Shown here: piece after piece, positions 35,228-43,116 of the stretch
How positions within the stretch are numbered: the stretch's first letter is position 1
How the letters are laid out: every line of letters begins with the position of its first letter
Source of the DNA: Clostridia bacterium
Lineage (GTDB): Bacteria; Bacillota; Clostridia; Oscillospirales; Acutalibacteraceae
NCBI GenBank assembly: GCA_017434895.1
Contig: JAFSGB010000021.1
Span: forward strand, 1 to 52,064
Direction: 5' to 3'
DNA: 52,064 nt
Program-made: the position numbers and the translations under genes
Notes under the pieces: generated by a model
Told to the model about the DNA's origin: nothing
The model's input: only the letters and a program-made list of their open reading frames with translations
Database searches by the model: none

Positions 35228-36406
35228 TTAAAGGGATTTTCTTGCAACTCCGGTTTTTATGGCAGTATCAATAACTGCTTTTGAAACAACCTCAGCCACA
35301 CGCTTGTCAAGTGCGGGGGCTATAATGTTTTCCTCGGTGATTTCGTCATCGGGTATTAAGGAAGCGAGCGCAAAAGAGGTTGCAACCTTCATTTCCTCGT
35401 TAATACAGGATGCTCTGCAGTCCAGTGCACCGCGGAAAATTCCCGGGAATGCCAAAACGTTATTGATTTGATTTGGGAAATCTGAACGTCCGGTGCCGAC
35501 AACTCTGGCACCTGCTTTTTTTGCCAAATCAGGCATGATTTCGGGGGTTGGGTTAGCCATGGGGAACATAATAGCATCACTATTCATAGCTTTAACCATT
35601 TCTTCACTTACAATTCCCGGTGCCGAAACACCGATGAATACATCTGCACCCGTCATAGCATCGGCTAAAGTGCCGGATTTATTTTCAAGATTAGTGTAAT
35701 TTGCAATATCCTCTTGAGCGGGATTGTTGTTTTTATCACCCTTGCAAATAATGCCGAATCGGTCACACATTGTAAGGTTTTTAACACCCATATTAAGTAA
35801 ATGCTTACCAATTGCAATGCCTGCACTGCCGGCACCGTTAATAACAACCTTTACCTTGCCGATTTCTTTCTTTACTAGCTTTAAAGCATTTATAAGAGCC
35901 GCTGCCACAACAATGGCAGTACCATGTTGGTCATCGTGGAAAATCGGAATGTCGCAAATTTCCTTGAGCTTGTTTTCAATTTCAAAGCAACGGGGAGCGG
36001 CAATATCCTCAAGGTTAATTCCACCGAAGGAGCCGGAAATAAGGTAGATAGTACGAACAATTTCGTCAACATCCTTAGAGCGTACGCAAAGCGGGAAGGC
36101 ATCAACGTCGGCAAATTCCTTAAAGAGTGCACATTTGCCTTCCATAACGGGCATACCGGCTTCCGGACCGATGTCTCCGAGACCTAAAACGGCAGTGCCG
36201 TCAGTAATAACGGCAACGAGGTTTGAACGTCTTGTTAAATCAAAGGATTTGTTATAATCCTTTTGTATTTCAAGGCATGGCTCGGCAACACCGGGAGTGT
36301 ATGCTAAGGATAAATCCTCACGGCTGTTGATTGGAGCTCTTGAAATAACTTCAATTTTTCCGCCCCATTCATAGTGCTTTTTTAAAGATGCTTGTCTTAT
36401 ATCCAT
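35228..36406 (-). CDS. NAD-dependent malic enzyme (decarboxylating)
   Basis: From ATG 36406 (preceded by AAAGGTGAT) the product has 392 residues. It has LAYTPGVAEPCLEI, VLGLGDIGPEAGMPVMEGK, FHDDQHGTAIVVAAALINAL and the dinucleotide motif VVINGAGSAGIAIGKHL. It oxidatively decarboxylates malate to pyruvate. The short length without phosphotransacetylase fusion suggests the NAD-type. It follows the dehydrogenase gene after 12 bases. Confidence 0.93.
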   Translation of the reverse strand: MDIRQASLKKHYEWGGKIEVISRAPINSREDLSLAYTPGVAEPCLEIQKDYNKSFDLTRRSNLVAVITDGTAVLGLGDIGPEAGMPVMEGKCALFKEFADVDAFPLCVRSKDVDEIVRTIYLISGSFGGINLEDIAAPRCFEIENKLKEICDIPIFHDDQHGTAIVVAAALINALKLVKKEIGKVKVVINGAGSAGIAIGKHLLNMGVKNLTMCDRFGIICKGDKNNNPAQEDIANYTNLENKSGTLADAMTGADVFIGVSAPGIVSEEMVKAMNSDAIMFPMANPTPEIMPDLAKKAGARVVGTGRSDFPNQINNVLAFPGIFRGALDCRASCINEEMKVATSFALASLIPDDEITEENIIAPALDKRVAEVVSKAVIDTAIKTGVARKSL

Positions 36407-36418
36407 TATAATCACCTT

Positions 36419-37531
36419 TTATTTTTCCCATGGGAAAACATAGTCAAGCTTTAATTCGTCGCGAACTGCACTGATTTCGGCTTGAACAGATTCATTAATC
36501 GGAACACCGCTGTCTTTTCTTTCCTGCCAAATGTCCCATTCTTTCTCACCTGCGGTGTAGATGCGTTCTGCACCGGGCATCTTTTTAGAAGCACGCATAC
36601 TGCGTGTGATTTCACCGGCTTTTTTACGAGCCAAGTCTTCACCCAGAAAATGGTCGGTGTCAATGGCAATAAACCAATGTCCTAGTTGATAGGGACGTAT
36701 ATTTCCGTTTTCATCCTTACCGTCGAGTGCCTTGCCGTATGCACCGTCTTGAAGAATGGATGAGAAAAATTCTACTGCAAGTGCAAAGCCATAGCCTTTA
36801 TAGCCTGCGAGGTCTTCACCGATACCACCAAGTGTTGTAAGGGCGGCAGTGCCGTTACGAATTTTCTTTAATGCAACACCCGAGTCACCCTCAACTGCCG
36901 AGCCGTCGTCAGCAATAATTGTGCCGGGGTGAACATCTTCACCGATTCTCTCGTAATATTCAATTTTACCGTTTTGTGTAATAGATGTAGCACAGTCAAA
37001 GTTGAAATCGAAATCCTCATCAGTAGGAACACCTATTGTAAAAGGGTTTGTACCGAACATACCCTCAACTCCTAATGTAGGAGCAACAGAAGGACGGGCG
37101 TTTGTTCCTGTCATACCTATACAACCGGCCTTGGTAGCCATAGTGGTATAATAGCCTGCAATACCGTAATGACAAGAATTGCGAACAACAACCATACCCA
37201 TACCGTATTCCTTGGCTTTTTTGATTGCCAGTTCCATAGACTTATATCCGATAACCTGTCCCATGCCGTGATGACCGTCAATTACAGCGGTGGTGGGGGT
37301 TTCTTTTATGATTTCAAAATTTGTCACAGGCTGTTGAATTCCTGCCTTAATTCTGTCAAGATAAACCGGTTTAAAGCGGTTTACACCGTGTGACTCAATA
37401 CCGCGTTTGTCGCTTGCTAAAAGCACGTCGGCACAGATTTCGGCATCGGCCCTCGGTATTCCGTAACCCACAAATGCATCAATTGCGAAATTTGTGATAG
37501 TTTCCCAGTCTACGATGTGTTTCTTACCCAT
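36419..37531 (-). CDS. Malate/L-lactate dehydrogenase family oxidoreductase (Ldh_2)
   Basis: The 370-residue product belongs to the NAD(P)-dependent Ldh_2/YlbC/ComC fold, not the classical MDH/LDH fold: ADVLLASDKRGIESHGVNRF, VVVRNSCHYGIAGYYTTMA, GMTGTNARPSVAPTLG and GTNPFTIGVPT are family blocks, the SHGVNR and NSxHxG histidines being active-site residues. Substrates in the family include malate, lactate, ureidoglycolate and sulfolactate. Coupling with malic enzyme favours a malate/oxaloacetate or 2-hydroxyacid role. ATG 37531 follows GGAGAATTTT; a 26-residue upstream extension has no ribosome site. Confidence 0.88.
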   Translation of the reverse strand: MGKKHIVDWETITNFAIDAFVGYGIPRADAEICADVLLASDKRGIESHGVNRFKPVYLDRIKAGIQQPVTNFEIIKETPTTAVIDGHHGMGQVIGYKSMELAIKKAKEYGMGMVVVRNSCHYGIAGYYTTMATKAGCIGMTGTNARPSVAPTLGVEGMFGTNPFTIGVPTDEDFDFNFDCATSITQNGKIEYYERIGEDVHPGTIIADDGSAVEGDSGVALKKIRNGTAALTTLGGIGEDLAGYKGYGFALAVEFFSSILQDGAYGKALDGKDENGNIRPYQLGHWFIAIDTDHFLGEDLARKKAGEITRSMRASKKMPGAERIYTAGEKEWDIWQERKDSGVPINESVQAEISAVRDELKLDYVFPWEK

Positions 37532-37559
37532 AAAAATTCTCCTTTTATAATATAATAAA

Positions 37560-37604
37560 GAAACGAAAAACCAAGAGTATAAATACTCTTTAATTATTCG
37601 TTTC
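37560..37604 (-). terminator. Terminator-like hairpin with alternative pairing between glpP and the dehydrogenase gene
   Basis: Inner stem AAGAGTAT/ATACTCTT (37573-37580 with 37583-37590) is followed on the minus strand by GGTTTTTCGTTTCTTT. An outer stem GAAACGAA/TTCGTTTC (37560-37567 with 37597-37604) can form. The segment 37599-37604 can instead pair with 37615-37620 (TCGTTT with AAACGA), which would break the outer stem. This gives two mutually exclusive folds in the leader of the downstream gene. Confidence 0.6.
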
Positions 37605-37640
37605 TCCAATTCTCAAACGATTATTTACTATAAAATTTTA

Positions 37641-38195
37641 TTACATATCCCAAAGTGTCGTCTTCCCTGTTGAAACTGCAACCGTTCCGGCACGAAGTGC
37701 CGTCATTACCTCATCCTTTGTTTCAATTAATCCGCCTGCAATTACATCGGCACCGTTGTTTGTAAAGTGTTCAATAACCTTTGGTACAACTCCCGGCATA
37801 ATTTCAATCAGGTCTGCACTGCCAACAATTTCACGGATATTACTTAGTCCCTGCGAATCAAGTGCGAAAAAGCGTTGAACGGTAAGCAAGCCTTTATCCT
37901 TAGCATAATTAATAAGCTGATTTCGGGTGCTTATAATACCACTGACTCCGCATTTAGCAAGAAAATCAATTCCTGTGCGGTCCTTTCCTATTCCGTCGGC
38001 AAGGTCCAGATGAACAAAAATGATTTTATTATTTCTGAGTGCTTCGGATATTTTTTCTTTTATGGTGATTAAATTGGCTTTAAGATAAAAAATAACTTCC
38101 ACCTGAGATGAAATAGCATCATTCCAACCATCATCACGAACTGCGGCAATAATCGGATTTCTTTCTAATGCATTAACAAGGTCGCATTTTGTCAT
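37641..38195 (-). CDS. glpP: Glycerol-3-phosphate-responsive antiterminator, GlpP family
   Basis: The 184-residue protein is a full GlpP domain: NPIIAAVRDDG, VIFYLKANLITIKEKI, IFVHLDLADGIGKDRTGIDFL, GISTR-like GIISTRNQLI, TVQRFFALDSQGL, LIEIMPGVVPKVI and VIAGGLIETKDEV. In Bacillus GlpP binds glpD leader mRNA with glycerol-3-phosphate and prevents early termination. The phosphate-binding barrel residues look intact. No glpF, glpK or glpD is present; instead malate-type genes follow. It has its own promoter and a terminator-like leader, so self-regulation is plausible. Confidence 0.9.
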   Translation of the reverse strand: MTKCDLVNALERNPIIAAVRDDGWNDAISSQVEVIFYLKANLITIKEKISEALRNNKIIFVHLDLADGIGKDRTGIDFLAKCGVSGIISTRNQLINYAKDKGLLTVQRFFALDSQGLSNIREIVGSADLIEIMPGVVPKVIEHFTNNGADVIAGGLIETKDEVMTALRAGTVAVSTGKTTLWDM

Positions 38196-38218
38196 AAAAC
38201 AAACTTCCTTTTAACATT

Positions 38219-38265
38219 AATAAAAAGAAAAAGATGCAATACTACCTAAAGTAATTTTGCATCTT
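38219..38265 (-). terminator. Leader terminator upstream of glpP
   Basis: On the minus strand AAGATGCAA and TTGCATCTT (38231-38239 with 38257-38265) form a 9-bp stem, extended by TACT/AGTA inside, followed by TTTCTTTTT. It lies between the glpP promoter (start near 38278) and the glpP ATG, where an antitermination target would be. Confidence 0.7.
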
Positions 38266-38284
38266 CTCTAACAACTCCTAAAAT

Positions 38285-38313
38285 ATTATATCGCATTTAA
38301 TTATGAATGTCAA
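38285..38313 (-). promoter_or_regulatory. Sigma-A promoter of glpP
   Basis: Minus strand: TTGACA (38308-38313), 17-base spacer, TATAAT (38285-38290), full consensus. It gives a leader of about 80 bases ahead of glpP. Confidence 0.85.
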
Positions 38314-38327
38314 TGATTTTTATGGGT

Positions 38328-38909
38328 TTATCCGTTCTTTAAATCCTTGATATTATATCCGATGTGGTTAGGTTTTTCAATATAATTAATAATTTCCTCT
38401 AAGTCGTCCGAAATAAGATATAATTCTTTACAGCTGTCATTAATAAATTCCTTTTCCATGGCACTTAGCATTGTGGCATTAAGCTCGTTGTAGTACCCGA
38501 AAATATTATAAAGTGCAATCGGTTTTTTATGTCGGCAAAGCTGTTTAAGGGTGAGAATTTCAAAAAATTCCTCGTAGGTACCGATACCCCCCGGAACGAT
38601 TACAAAGGCGTCGGCATTATCCTCCATAATTTGCTTTCGCTCCCTCATAGTTTCGGGCATAATAAGCTCATCGCATTTATCATAAATCGCCTCAATATTT
38701 TCCTCATCAAAGAATTTTGGAATAACACCGATAATGCTACCGCCGCCCTTAGTAAAGCCTCTTGCTGCCGCCCCCATAAGACCGTTTCCGCCGGCACCGA
38801 AAACCAGTCCGTGAGAGCGTTTTGCCAAAGCCTCGCCCATTTTTTCTGTAGCGGTTATATATTTTTTATCAATTGTGGGGCTTGCCGCCCCGTAAACACA
38901 AATTCGCAT
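38328..38909 (-). CDS. LOG family protein (TIGR00730), cytokinin-nucleotide phosphoribohydrolase-like
   Basis: The 193-residue Rossmann protein has VYGAASPTIDKKY, LVFGAGGNGLMGAAARG and the diagnostic VPGGIGTYEEFFEILTLKQL. Related enzymes remove the base from nucleoside 5'-monophosphates; many were misnamed lysine decarboxylase. Start 38909 has AAAGGAGTAA. The gap 38910-39002 shows no clear promoter or terminator. Confidence 0.9.
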   Translation of the reverse strand: MRICVYGAASPTIDKKYITATEKMGEALAKRSHGLVFGAGGNGLMGAAARGFTKGGGSIIGVIPKFFDEENIEAIYDKCDELIMPETMRERKQIMEDNADAFVIVPGGIGTYEEFFEILTLKQLCRHKKPIALYNIFGYYNELNATMLSAMEKEFINDSCKELYLISDDLEEIINYIEKPNHIGYNIKDLKNG

Positions 38910-39002
38910 AAAATTACTCCTTTTTACTAGGCTCTCGATTGAAAGCTACTTAAAATGGCATTTTGTAGTAACTGTTTTATTCTGAGTGAAGAAGCTTTAA
39001 GC

Positions 39003-40610
39003 TTAATCCTTCCATTTCTCAATAATTGTCCTTATTTGAGAGGTAAGCCTTGCATTTTCCTTATTAGGCCTGCCATGACGGTTTTTGACAAGTCTGAGCA
39101 GCTTTTCGGCTTCGGCTACCATTGTTCTGTAAATCAACTCTGCACGGGTGTTGGTTTTTTCGTATTCCTTTTTGTCGACAGGCTTTCCAACAGTTAAAAT
39201 CGTAGACGAGCCGCTTGCCAGATTGAATTCGGTACCGCTGTAGGGGGCAAAGGCATTATATCCCATTTCGTTAAGTAGATTTTTGAAATCTTCGCATGCA
39301 TCCTCGTCGCCGTGGTTAACAAAAATTTGGGTCGGCTTTGTTTTAAAGCCCTTAAGCCAGTTTATGAGACCGTCTCTATCAGCGTGACCGCTTGTGCCCT
39401 CTAAACTTGCAATTTCAGCGTTGACCGAAATTTCCTCGCCGAAAAGGGTAACTCTTGCCTCCCCGTCAAGCAGACGTCTGCCCAGACTTCCTCCTGCTTG
39501 ATAGCCGACAAAAAGGATAATATTGCTTTCTTTCCATAGGTTATGCTTTAAATGGTGTCTTATTCTGCCTGCCTCACACATACCGCTGGCGGAAATTATT
39601 ACCTTGGGGTTGGGGTCGTCGTTAATAAGCTTTGAATCGTCCGCCGTTTCGGTGATACGAATACCCTCAAACCAAATGGGGTTGATGCCTTTATTTAAAA
39701 GTGCCAGTGTTTCCTCGTCAAAGCAAACGGGGTTGCACTGCATAAAGATAGAGGTAGCCTCGCTGGCCAAAGGACTGTCAACATAAACGGGGAATTTGTC
39801 GTGACCTGTCACCAAGCCTTTTTCCTTAATCTCTCTGATAGCGTAAAGCATTTCTTGTGTTCTGCCCACCGCAAAGGAGGGGATAATTACATTACCGCCT
39901 CTGTCAAAGGCACGCTGGATATGGCGTGCAAGCTCCTTAACAGAGTCCTTGCGTTTACCCTCATGCAAACGGTTGCCGTAGGTGGACTCAATAACCAAAT
40001 AATCGGTTTCCTCTACAGTTTTTGGGTCACAAATAATTCTTTGACCCGTATTTCCCACATCTCCGCTAAAAACAATCTTTTTGGAGGTATCGCCCTCGTT
40101 TAGCCACAGCTCAATACAAGCCGAGCCGAGCAAATGTCCTATATCGGTGAAACGAGCGTCAATACCCTCAGAGGCTTTTATTATTTCACCGTAGCTGCAA
40201 CGGCGGAAAAGTGCCAATGCACCTGCCGCATCCTTGGTATTATAAACCGGCTCCACAGGCTCGCCACCGGCACGAAGTGCTTTTCTGGAACGCCACTGAG
40301 CCTCCATTTCTTGAATGTGAGCCGAGTCGCGAAGCATTATATTACACAAATCACAGGTCACATCAGTAGCGTAAATCCTACCCTTAAAGCCCTCCTTAAA
40401 AAGGCGGGGCACCAACCCAGAGTGGTCAATGTGGGCGTGGGTTATGAAAACAGCCTCAATATCGGCGGCGGCAACAGGCAAAGAAATGTTTTGGAAAACA
40501 TCTCTGCCCTGCTCCATACCGCAGTCCACCAGATAGTATTTGCCTGCAACCTCTAAAAGGGTACAGCTTCCCGTTACCTCGTGAGTAGCACCAATAAACT
40601 GAATTTTCAA
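39003..40610 (-). CDS. MBL-fold beta-CASP RNA metallohydrolase
   Basis: From TTG 40610 the product has 535 residues. The metallo-beta-lactamase zinc motif HAHIDH lies at 58-63, with GSACIEL and a later SGHADRDGL for the remaining ligands; the beta-CASP region (about 250-390) has VIIPSFAVGRTQEML and VIISASGMCEAGRI. It resembles CPSF73-type RNA nucleases of bacteria. The GTG nine bases upstream is part of the GGAGGTG ribosome site, so TTG is the start. The C-terminal helical extension (about 460-535) is lineage-specific. Confidence 0.9.
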   Translation of the reverse strand: MKIQFIGATHEVTGSCTLLEVAGKYYLVDCGMEQGRDVFQNISLPVAAADIEAVFITHAHIDHSGLVPRLFKEGFKGRIYATDVTCDLCNIMLRDSAHIQEMEAQWRSRKALRAGGEPVEPVYNTKDAAGALALFRRCSYGEIIKASEGIDARFTDIGHLLGSACIELWLNEGDTSKKIVFSGDVGNTGQRIICDPKTVEETDYLVIESTYGNRLHEGKRKDSVKELARHIQRAFDRGGNVIIPSFAVGRTQEMLYAIREIKEKGLVTGHDKFPVYVDSPLASEATSIFMQCNPVCFDEETLALLNKGINPIWFEGIRITETADDSKLINDDPNPKVIISASGMCEAGRIRHHLKHNLWKESNIILFVGYQAGGSLGRRLLDGEARVTLFGEEISVNAEIASLEGTSGHADRDGLINWLKGFKTKPTQIFVNHGDEDACEDFKNLLNEMGYNAFAPYSGTEFNLASGSSTILTVGKPVDKKEYEKTNTRAELIYRTMVAEAEKLLRLVKNRHGRPNKENARLTSQIRTIIEKWKD

Positions 40611-40677
40611 GTAAAACACCTCCGTTTAAATTAATTGTAGCACAAGTTCTGATAAAAATCATTAACAAATTATAAAA

Positions 40678-40697
40678 AAAGAGCCTTTCGGCTCTTT
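40678..40697 (-). terminator. Terminator after folT
   Basis: AAAGAGCC/GGCTCTTT with a four-base loop, followed on the minus strand by TTTTTTTATAA. Classic intrinsic terminator. Confidence 0.9.
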
Positions 40698-40703
40698 GGG
40701 ATG

Positions 40704-41246
40704 TTATTGTTCGATGAAGGGTTTTAGCTTTTTAATTACAGGAGGCGTAACAATTGCAAAAACAATTGCAAAAACAACGGCAAAAACTATCTTTACGGGC
40801 AAAAATAGTTTTAATAAAACATTCGAAAAATCTGCTAATATATTAAAGGAATAATTAGCGGCAATGTTTAAAAAAGAAAGTAAAAGAGAGCTTATAATAA
40901 ACTGAACTGATAAAACAACTCTTTTGCAGTTCTTTTTAAAGGCCAAAAACAAAAGGGCAACCGCCAAGCTGTAAAGAATAGTCGGTATCATCCAAATAAC
41001 CGATGACCAACCAATACCGTACGGAGATAGCATTTGCGACAAAAACGAACCCACAATTCCAACAGCAGTGCCCCAAATGGGTCCTAAAGTGACAGAAGCC
41101 AATATTAAGGGAAAGCAGCTTATTGGGATTTGGTAATTGTCGCCAAAGGTTAAAATGCCGCTATACATTGCAAGCAGTTCAAGTGCTACGTAAAGTGCCG
41201 CCAAAACCGACGAAACACACAAGATTTTTACATTTGCTTTTTTCAT
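40704..41246 (-). CDS. folT: Folate ECF transporter S-component FolT
   Basis: The 180-residue protein has about six membrane segments. NVKILCVSSVLAALYVALEL and PISCFPLILASVTLGPIWGTAVGIVG fit ECF S-components, with FolT-like length. The THF riboswitch directly upstream supports folate specificity over other vitamins. It needs the shared ECF module, which lies outside the window. Ribosome site AAAGGAGGA is eight bases before the ATG. Confidence 0.88.
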   Translation of the reverse strand: MKKANVKILCVSSVLAALYVALELLAMYSGILTFGDNYQIPISCFPLILASVTLGPIWGTAVGIVGSFLSQMLSPYGIGWSSVIWMIPTILYSLAVALLFLAFKKNCKRVVLSVQFIISSLLLSFLNIAANYSFNILADFSNVLLKLFLPVKIVFAVVFAIVFAIVTPPVIKKLKPFIEQ

Positions 41247-41253
41247 AAAAAAA

Positions 41254-41288
41254 TCCTCCTTTTACCCGTTATACGAATAATAGGAGAA
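41254..41288 (-). promoter_or_regulatory. Anti-Shine-Dalgarno element of the THF riboswitch
   Basis: The folT ribosome site AGGAGGA (complement of 41254-41260) can pair with UUCUCCU (complement of 41282-41288) in the same leader. This would hide the ribosome site, indicating control of translation rather than termination; no U-tract hairpin is present. Confidence 0.55.
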
Positions 41289-41311
41289 AATATTAAAAAT
41301 CCTTAAATTAT

Positions 41312-41408
41312 ACGTAAGCGGGATGCGATATTCTTACCGCGGAAACATCCTTCGTCCTAAAAGCAACTCCCCGTCTTTTAAGCACTTAACGCAAGAATAT
41401 CTACTCTT
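41312..41408 (-). promoter_or_regulatory. THF (tetrahydrofolate) riboswitch
   Basis: On the minus strand the aptamer blocks GAGTAGATATTCTTGCGTTA, AAGTG, GAAGGATGTTTCC, CGCGGTAAGAATATCGCATC appear in order. They match the known folT/folE THF-I consensus, including the GCGTTAAGTG segment and long-range pairing ATATTCT/AGAATAT. It precedes folT. Confidence 0.9.
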
Positions 41409-41417
41409 TATACATTT

Positions 41418-41445
41418 ATTATACTAATACAATTTTATTTGTCAA
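41418..41445 (-). promoter_or_regulatory. Sigma-A promoter of folT
   Basis: Minus strand: TTGACA (41440-41445), 16-base spacer, TATAAT (41418-41423). Its -35 box overlaps the last bases of tcdA. Confidence 0.8.
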
Positions 41446-42115
41446 GTAAATCTTTGATAACCTCGTTTGCAATTATCAGCCCTGCGGCGCCTGTAACGGT
41501 TACAATGCTACCCACATTTCCGCTTTGGTTTTTAATAGGCGTTTCGTCAGAATAAAGGCATTTGAGTTTTTTAACTCCACTTTTTTTAAGCTGGGCTCTC
41601 ATAACACGGGCCAAGGGGCACCCCTCGGTTTTGTAAATATCAGCGATTTTAAAGCCCAAGGGATTTAGCTTATTCCCAGTGCCCATTGAACTTATTATGG
41701 GTGTGCCGCTTTTTTGCGCAGATAAAATCAGCTCCACCTTTGAGGGAACAGAGTCAATAGCATCTACAATATAATCGTACTGTGAAAGGTCAAAATCAGA
41801 TGAATTTTCCGCCGAATAAAAGACCTTAAAGGGTATAATTTTAACGTTTTCATTAATGCTTTCAGCTCTTCTTTTAGCCGCCTCTACCTTAGGAAGACCC
41901 AAGGTATCACCTGTGGCGATTATCTGACGGTTAAGGTTTGTTTCCTCCACACAGTCACTGTCAAAAATGTGGATTTCTCCCACGCCCGTTCTCACCAGCG
42001 CCTCAAGAGTAAAGCTGCCAACACCACCGACACCGAAAAGAGCAACCCTTTTGCTATTCAATTTTTTAACGGGATCCTCACCTAAAATCAAAGAGCTTCT
42101 CAAAAACATATTCAT
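41435..42115 (-). CDS. tcdA: tRNA threonylcarbamoyladenosine dehydratase (ThiF/E1-like), TcdA
   Basis: The 226-residue E1-like protein has VALFGVGGVGSFTLEALVRTG (ATP-binding), DSDCVEETNLNRQ, YDYIVDAIDSVPSKVEL, and SSMGTGNKLNP. TcdA cyclises t6A37 to ct6A using ATP. It is a little shorter than the E. coli enzyme but the fold is complete. Interestingly MtaB, which also modifies t6A37, is in this window though far away. The start ATG 42115 follows AGGTGAT. Confidence 0.9.
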   Translation of the reverse strand: MNMFLRSSLILGEDPVKKLNSKRVALFGVGGVGSFTLEALVRTGVGEIHIFDSDCVEETNLNRQIIATGDTLGLPKVEAAKRRAESINENVKIIPFKVFYSAENSSDFDLSQYDYIVDAIDSVPSKVELILSAQKSGTPIISSMGTGNKLNPLGFKIADIYKTEGCPLARVMRAQLKKSGVKKLKCLYSDETPIKNQSGNVGSIVTVTGAAGLIIANEVIKDLLDK

Positions 42116-42131
42116 TTCATCACCTAAGTTA

Positions 42132-42159
42132 ATTTTAACCGCTTTCGCCGTTTTGTCAA
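42132..42159 (-). promoter_or_regulatory. Probable promoter of tcdA
   Basis: Minus strand: TTGACA (42154-42159), 16-base spacer, TAAAAT (42132-42137). Its -35 box nearly abuts the divergent promoter at 42163. Confidence 0.6.
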
Positions 42160-42162
42160 TAC

Positions 42163-42191
42163 TTGAAAGTGAACAGCTTATGTGTTATTAT
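42163..42191 (+). promoter_or_regulatory. Probable promoter of the 42221-44931 genes
   Basis: TTGAAA (42163-42168), 17-base spacer, TATTAT (42186-42191), 30 bases before the next ATG. Confidence 0.65.
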
Positions 42192-42220
42192 TTATATGAA
42201 GCTTTTTAGGAGTGATTTTT

Positions 42221-43099
42221 ATGCTACTTTGTGCGCCTACCGGATATTTAAGTAAGGTTTTCCCCGTTAAAGAGGCGGTTAAAATCCTAGCCGATGCAGG
42301 CTATAAGGCATACGACTTTTCCCTTTGCGGAAAAAATAATGCTAGAGATTTGGCTGACAGTGAGGACTGGCGTGAGAAAGCAGAGGATTTGAAAAAATAC
42401 GCTGATAGCTTAAAGGTGGTTTGCAAGCAATCCCATGCCTACTTTCCCTCCAGCGTGGGAGACGAGGAAACCGATAAGGAAATTTACAAAAAAATTATCC
42501 GCGATATGGAAATCGCCTCGATTTTGGGGGCAGAAATAATAGTAGTTCACCCCAAGCAGCATCTTAAATACGCCGAGCATGCCGAGGAGCTTTTCCAAAT
42601 TAATGTAGAATTTTACAAGAGCCTCATTCCTTACTGTAAAAGGTTCGGCATTAAGGTGGCAATGGAGAATATGTTTCAGCGGAATAAGGCGTCCGACTCG
42701 GCAGTGGACAGTACCTGCTCCCGCGCTTGGGAATTTTGCAAGTATATGGACGCGGTGGACAGTGAGTGGATTGTAGGACTTTTAGATGTTGGGCACGCCG
42801 CATTAATGGACGCCGACCTTGTGGATTTCATTCAAAAGCTGGGCAACCGCCGACTAAAAGCGCTTCACATTCACGACAACGACGGCAAGCGCGACCAACA
42901 CACCCTGCCTTTTACCAAAAGCTTGGATTTTGCCGCCCTGACTAAGGTATTGGCTGACATTGATTATCAAGGAAATTTCACCTACGAGGCAGATGGCTTT
43001 ATGCTGAAATTCCCGAAAGAATTACTGCCTACAGTTGCCACCTTTATGCGTCAGGTTGGAGATTATTTAGTAAGGGAAATCGAAAATAAACGAAACTAA
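42221..43099 (+). CDS. Sugar phosphate isomerase/epimerase, TIM barrel
   Basis: From ATG 42221 (after GGAGTGAT) the product is 292 residues. AEIIVVHPKQHL, KVAMENMFQ, VGLLDVGHAAL, KALHIHDNDGKRDQHTLP and FTYEADGF supply the metal-binding His, Glu and Asp residues of AP_endonuc_2 barrels. It is distinct from the similar-fold gene at 24160. The real substrate is unknown. uvrC follows 17 bases on. Confidence 0.85.
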   Translation: MLLCAPTGYLSKVFPVKEAVKILADAGYKAYDFSLCGKNNARDLADSEDWREKAEDLKKYADSLKVVCKQSHAYFPSSVGDEETDKEIYKKIIRDMEIASILGAEIIVVHPKQHLKYAEHAEELFQINVEFYKSLIPYCKRFGIKVAMENMFQRNKASDSAVDSTCSRAWEFCKYMDAVDSEWIVGLLDVGHAALMDADLVDFIQKLGNRRLKALHIHDNDGKRDQHTLPFTKSLDFAALTKVLADIDYQGNFTYEADGFMLKFPKELLPTVATFMRQVGDYLVREIENKRN

Positions 43100-43116
43100 A
43101 GAAAGGGGCGTCGGCC

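Noticed and set aside
35724..36047. 107-residue plus-strand frame inside the malic enzyme gene
   Set aside because: Antisense shadow of a conserved enzyme; composition is that of a complementary frame.
37532..37560. Promoter for the dehydrogenase gene from TATTAT with TTGGTT
   Set aside because: Start would fall inside the ribosome site and the -35 overlaps the terminator hairpin; a leader for read-through from glpP is more likely.
40134..40556. 140-residue plus-strand frame inside the MBL nuclease gene
   Set aside because: Antisense shadow; no ribosome site and no promoter.
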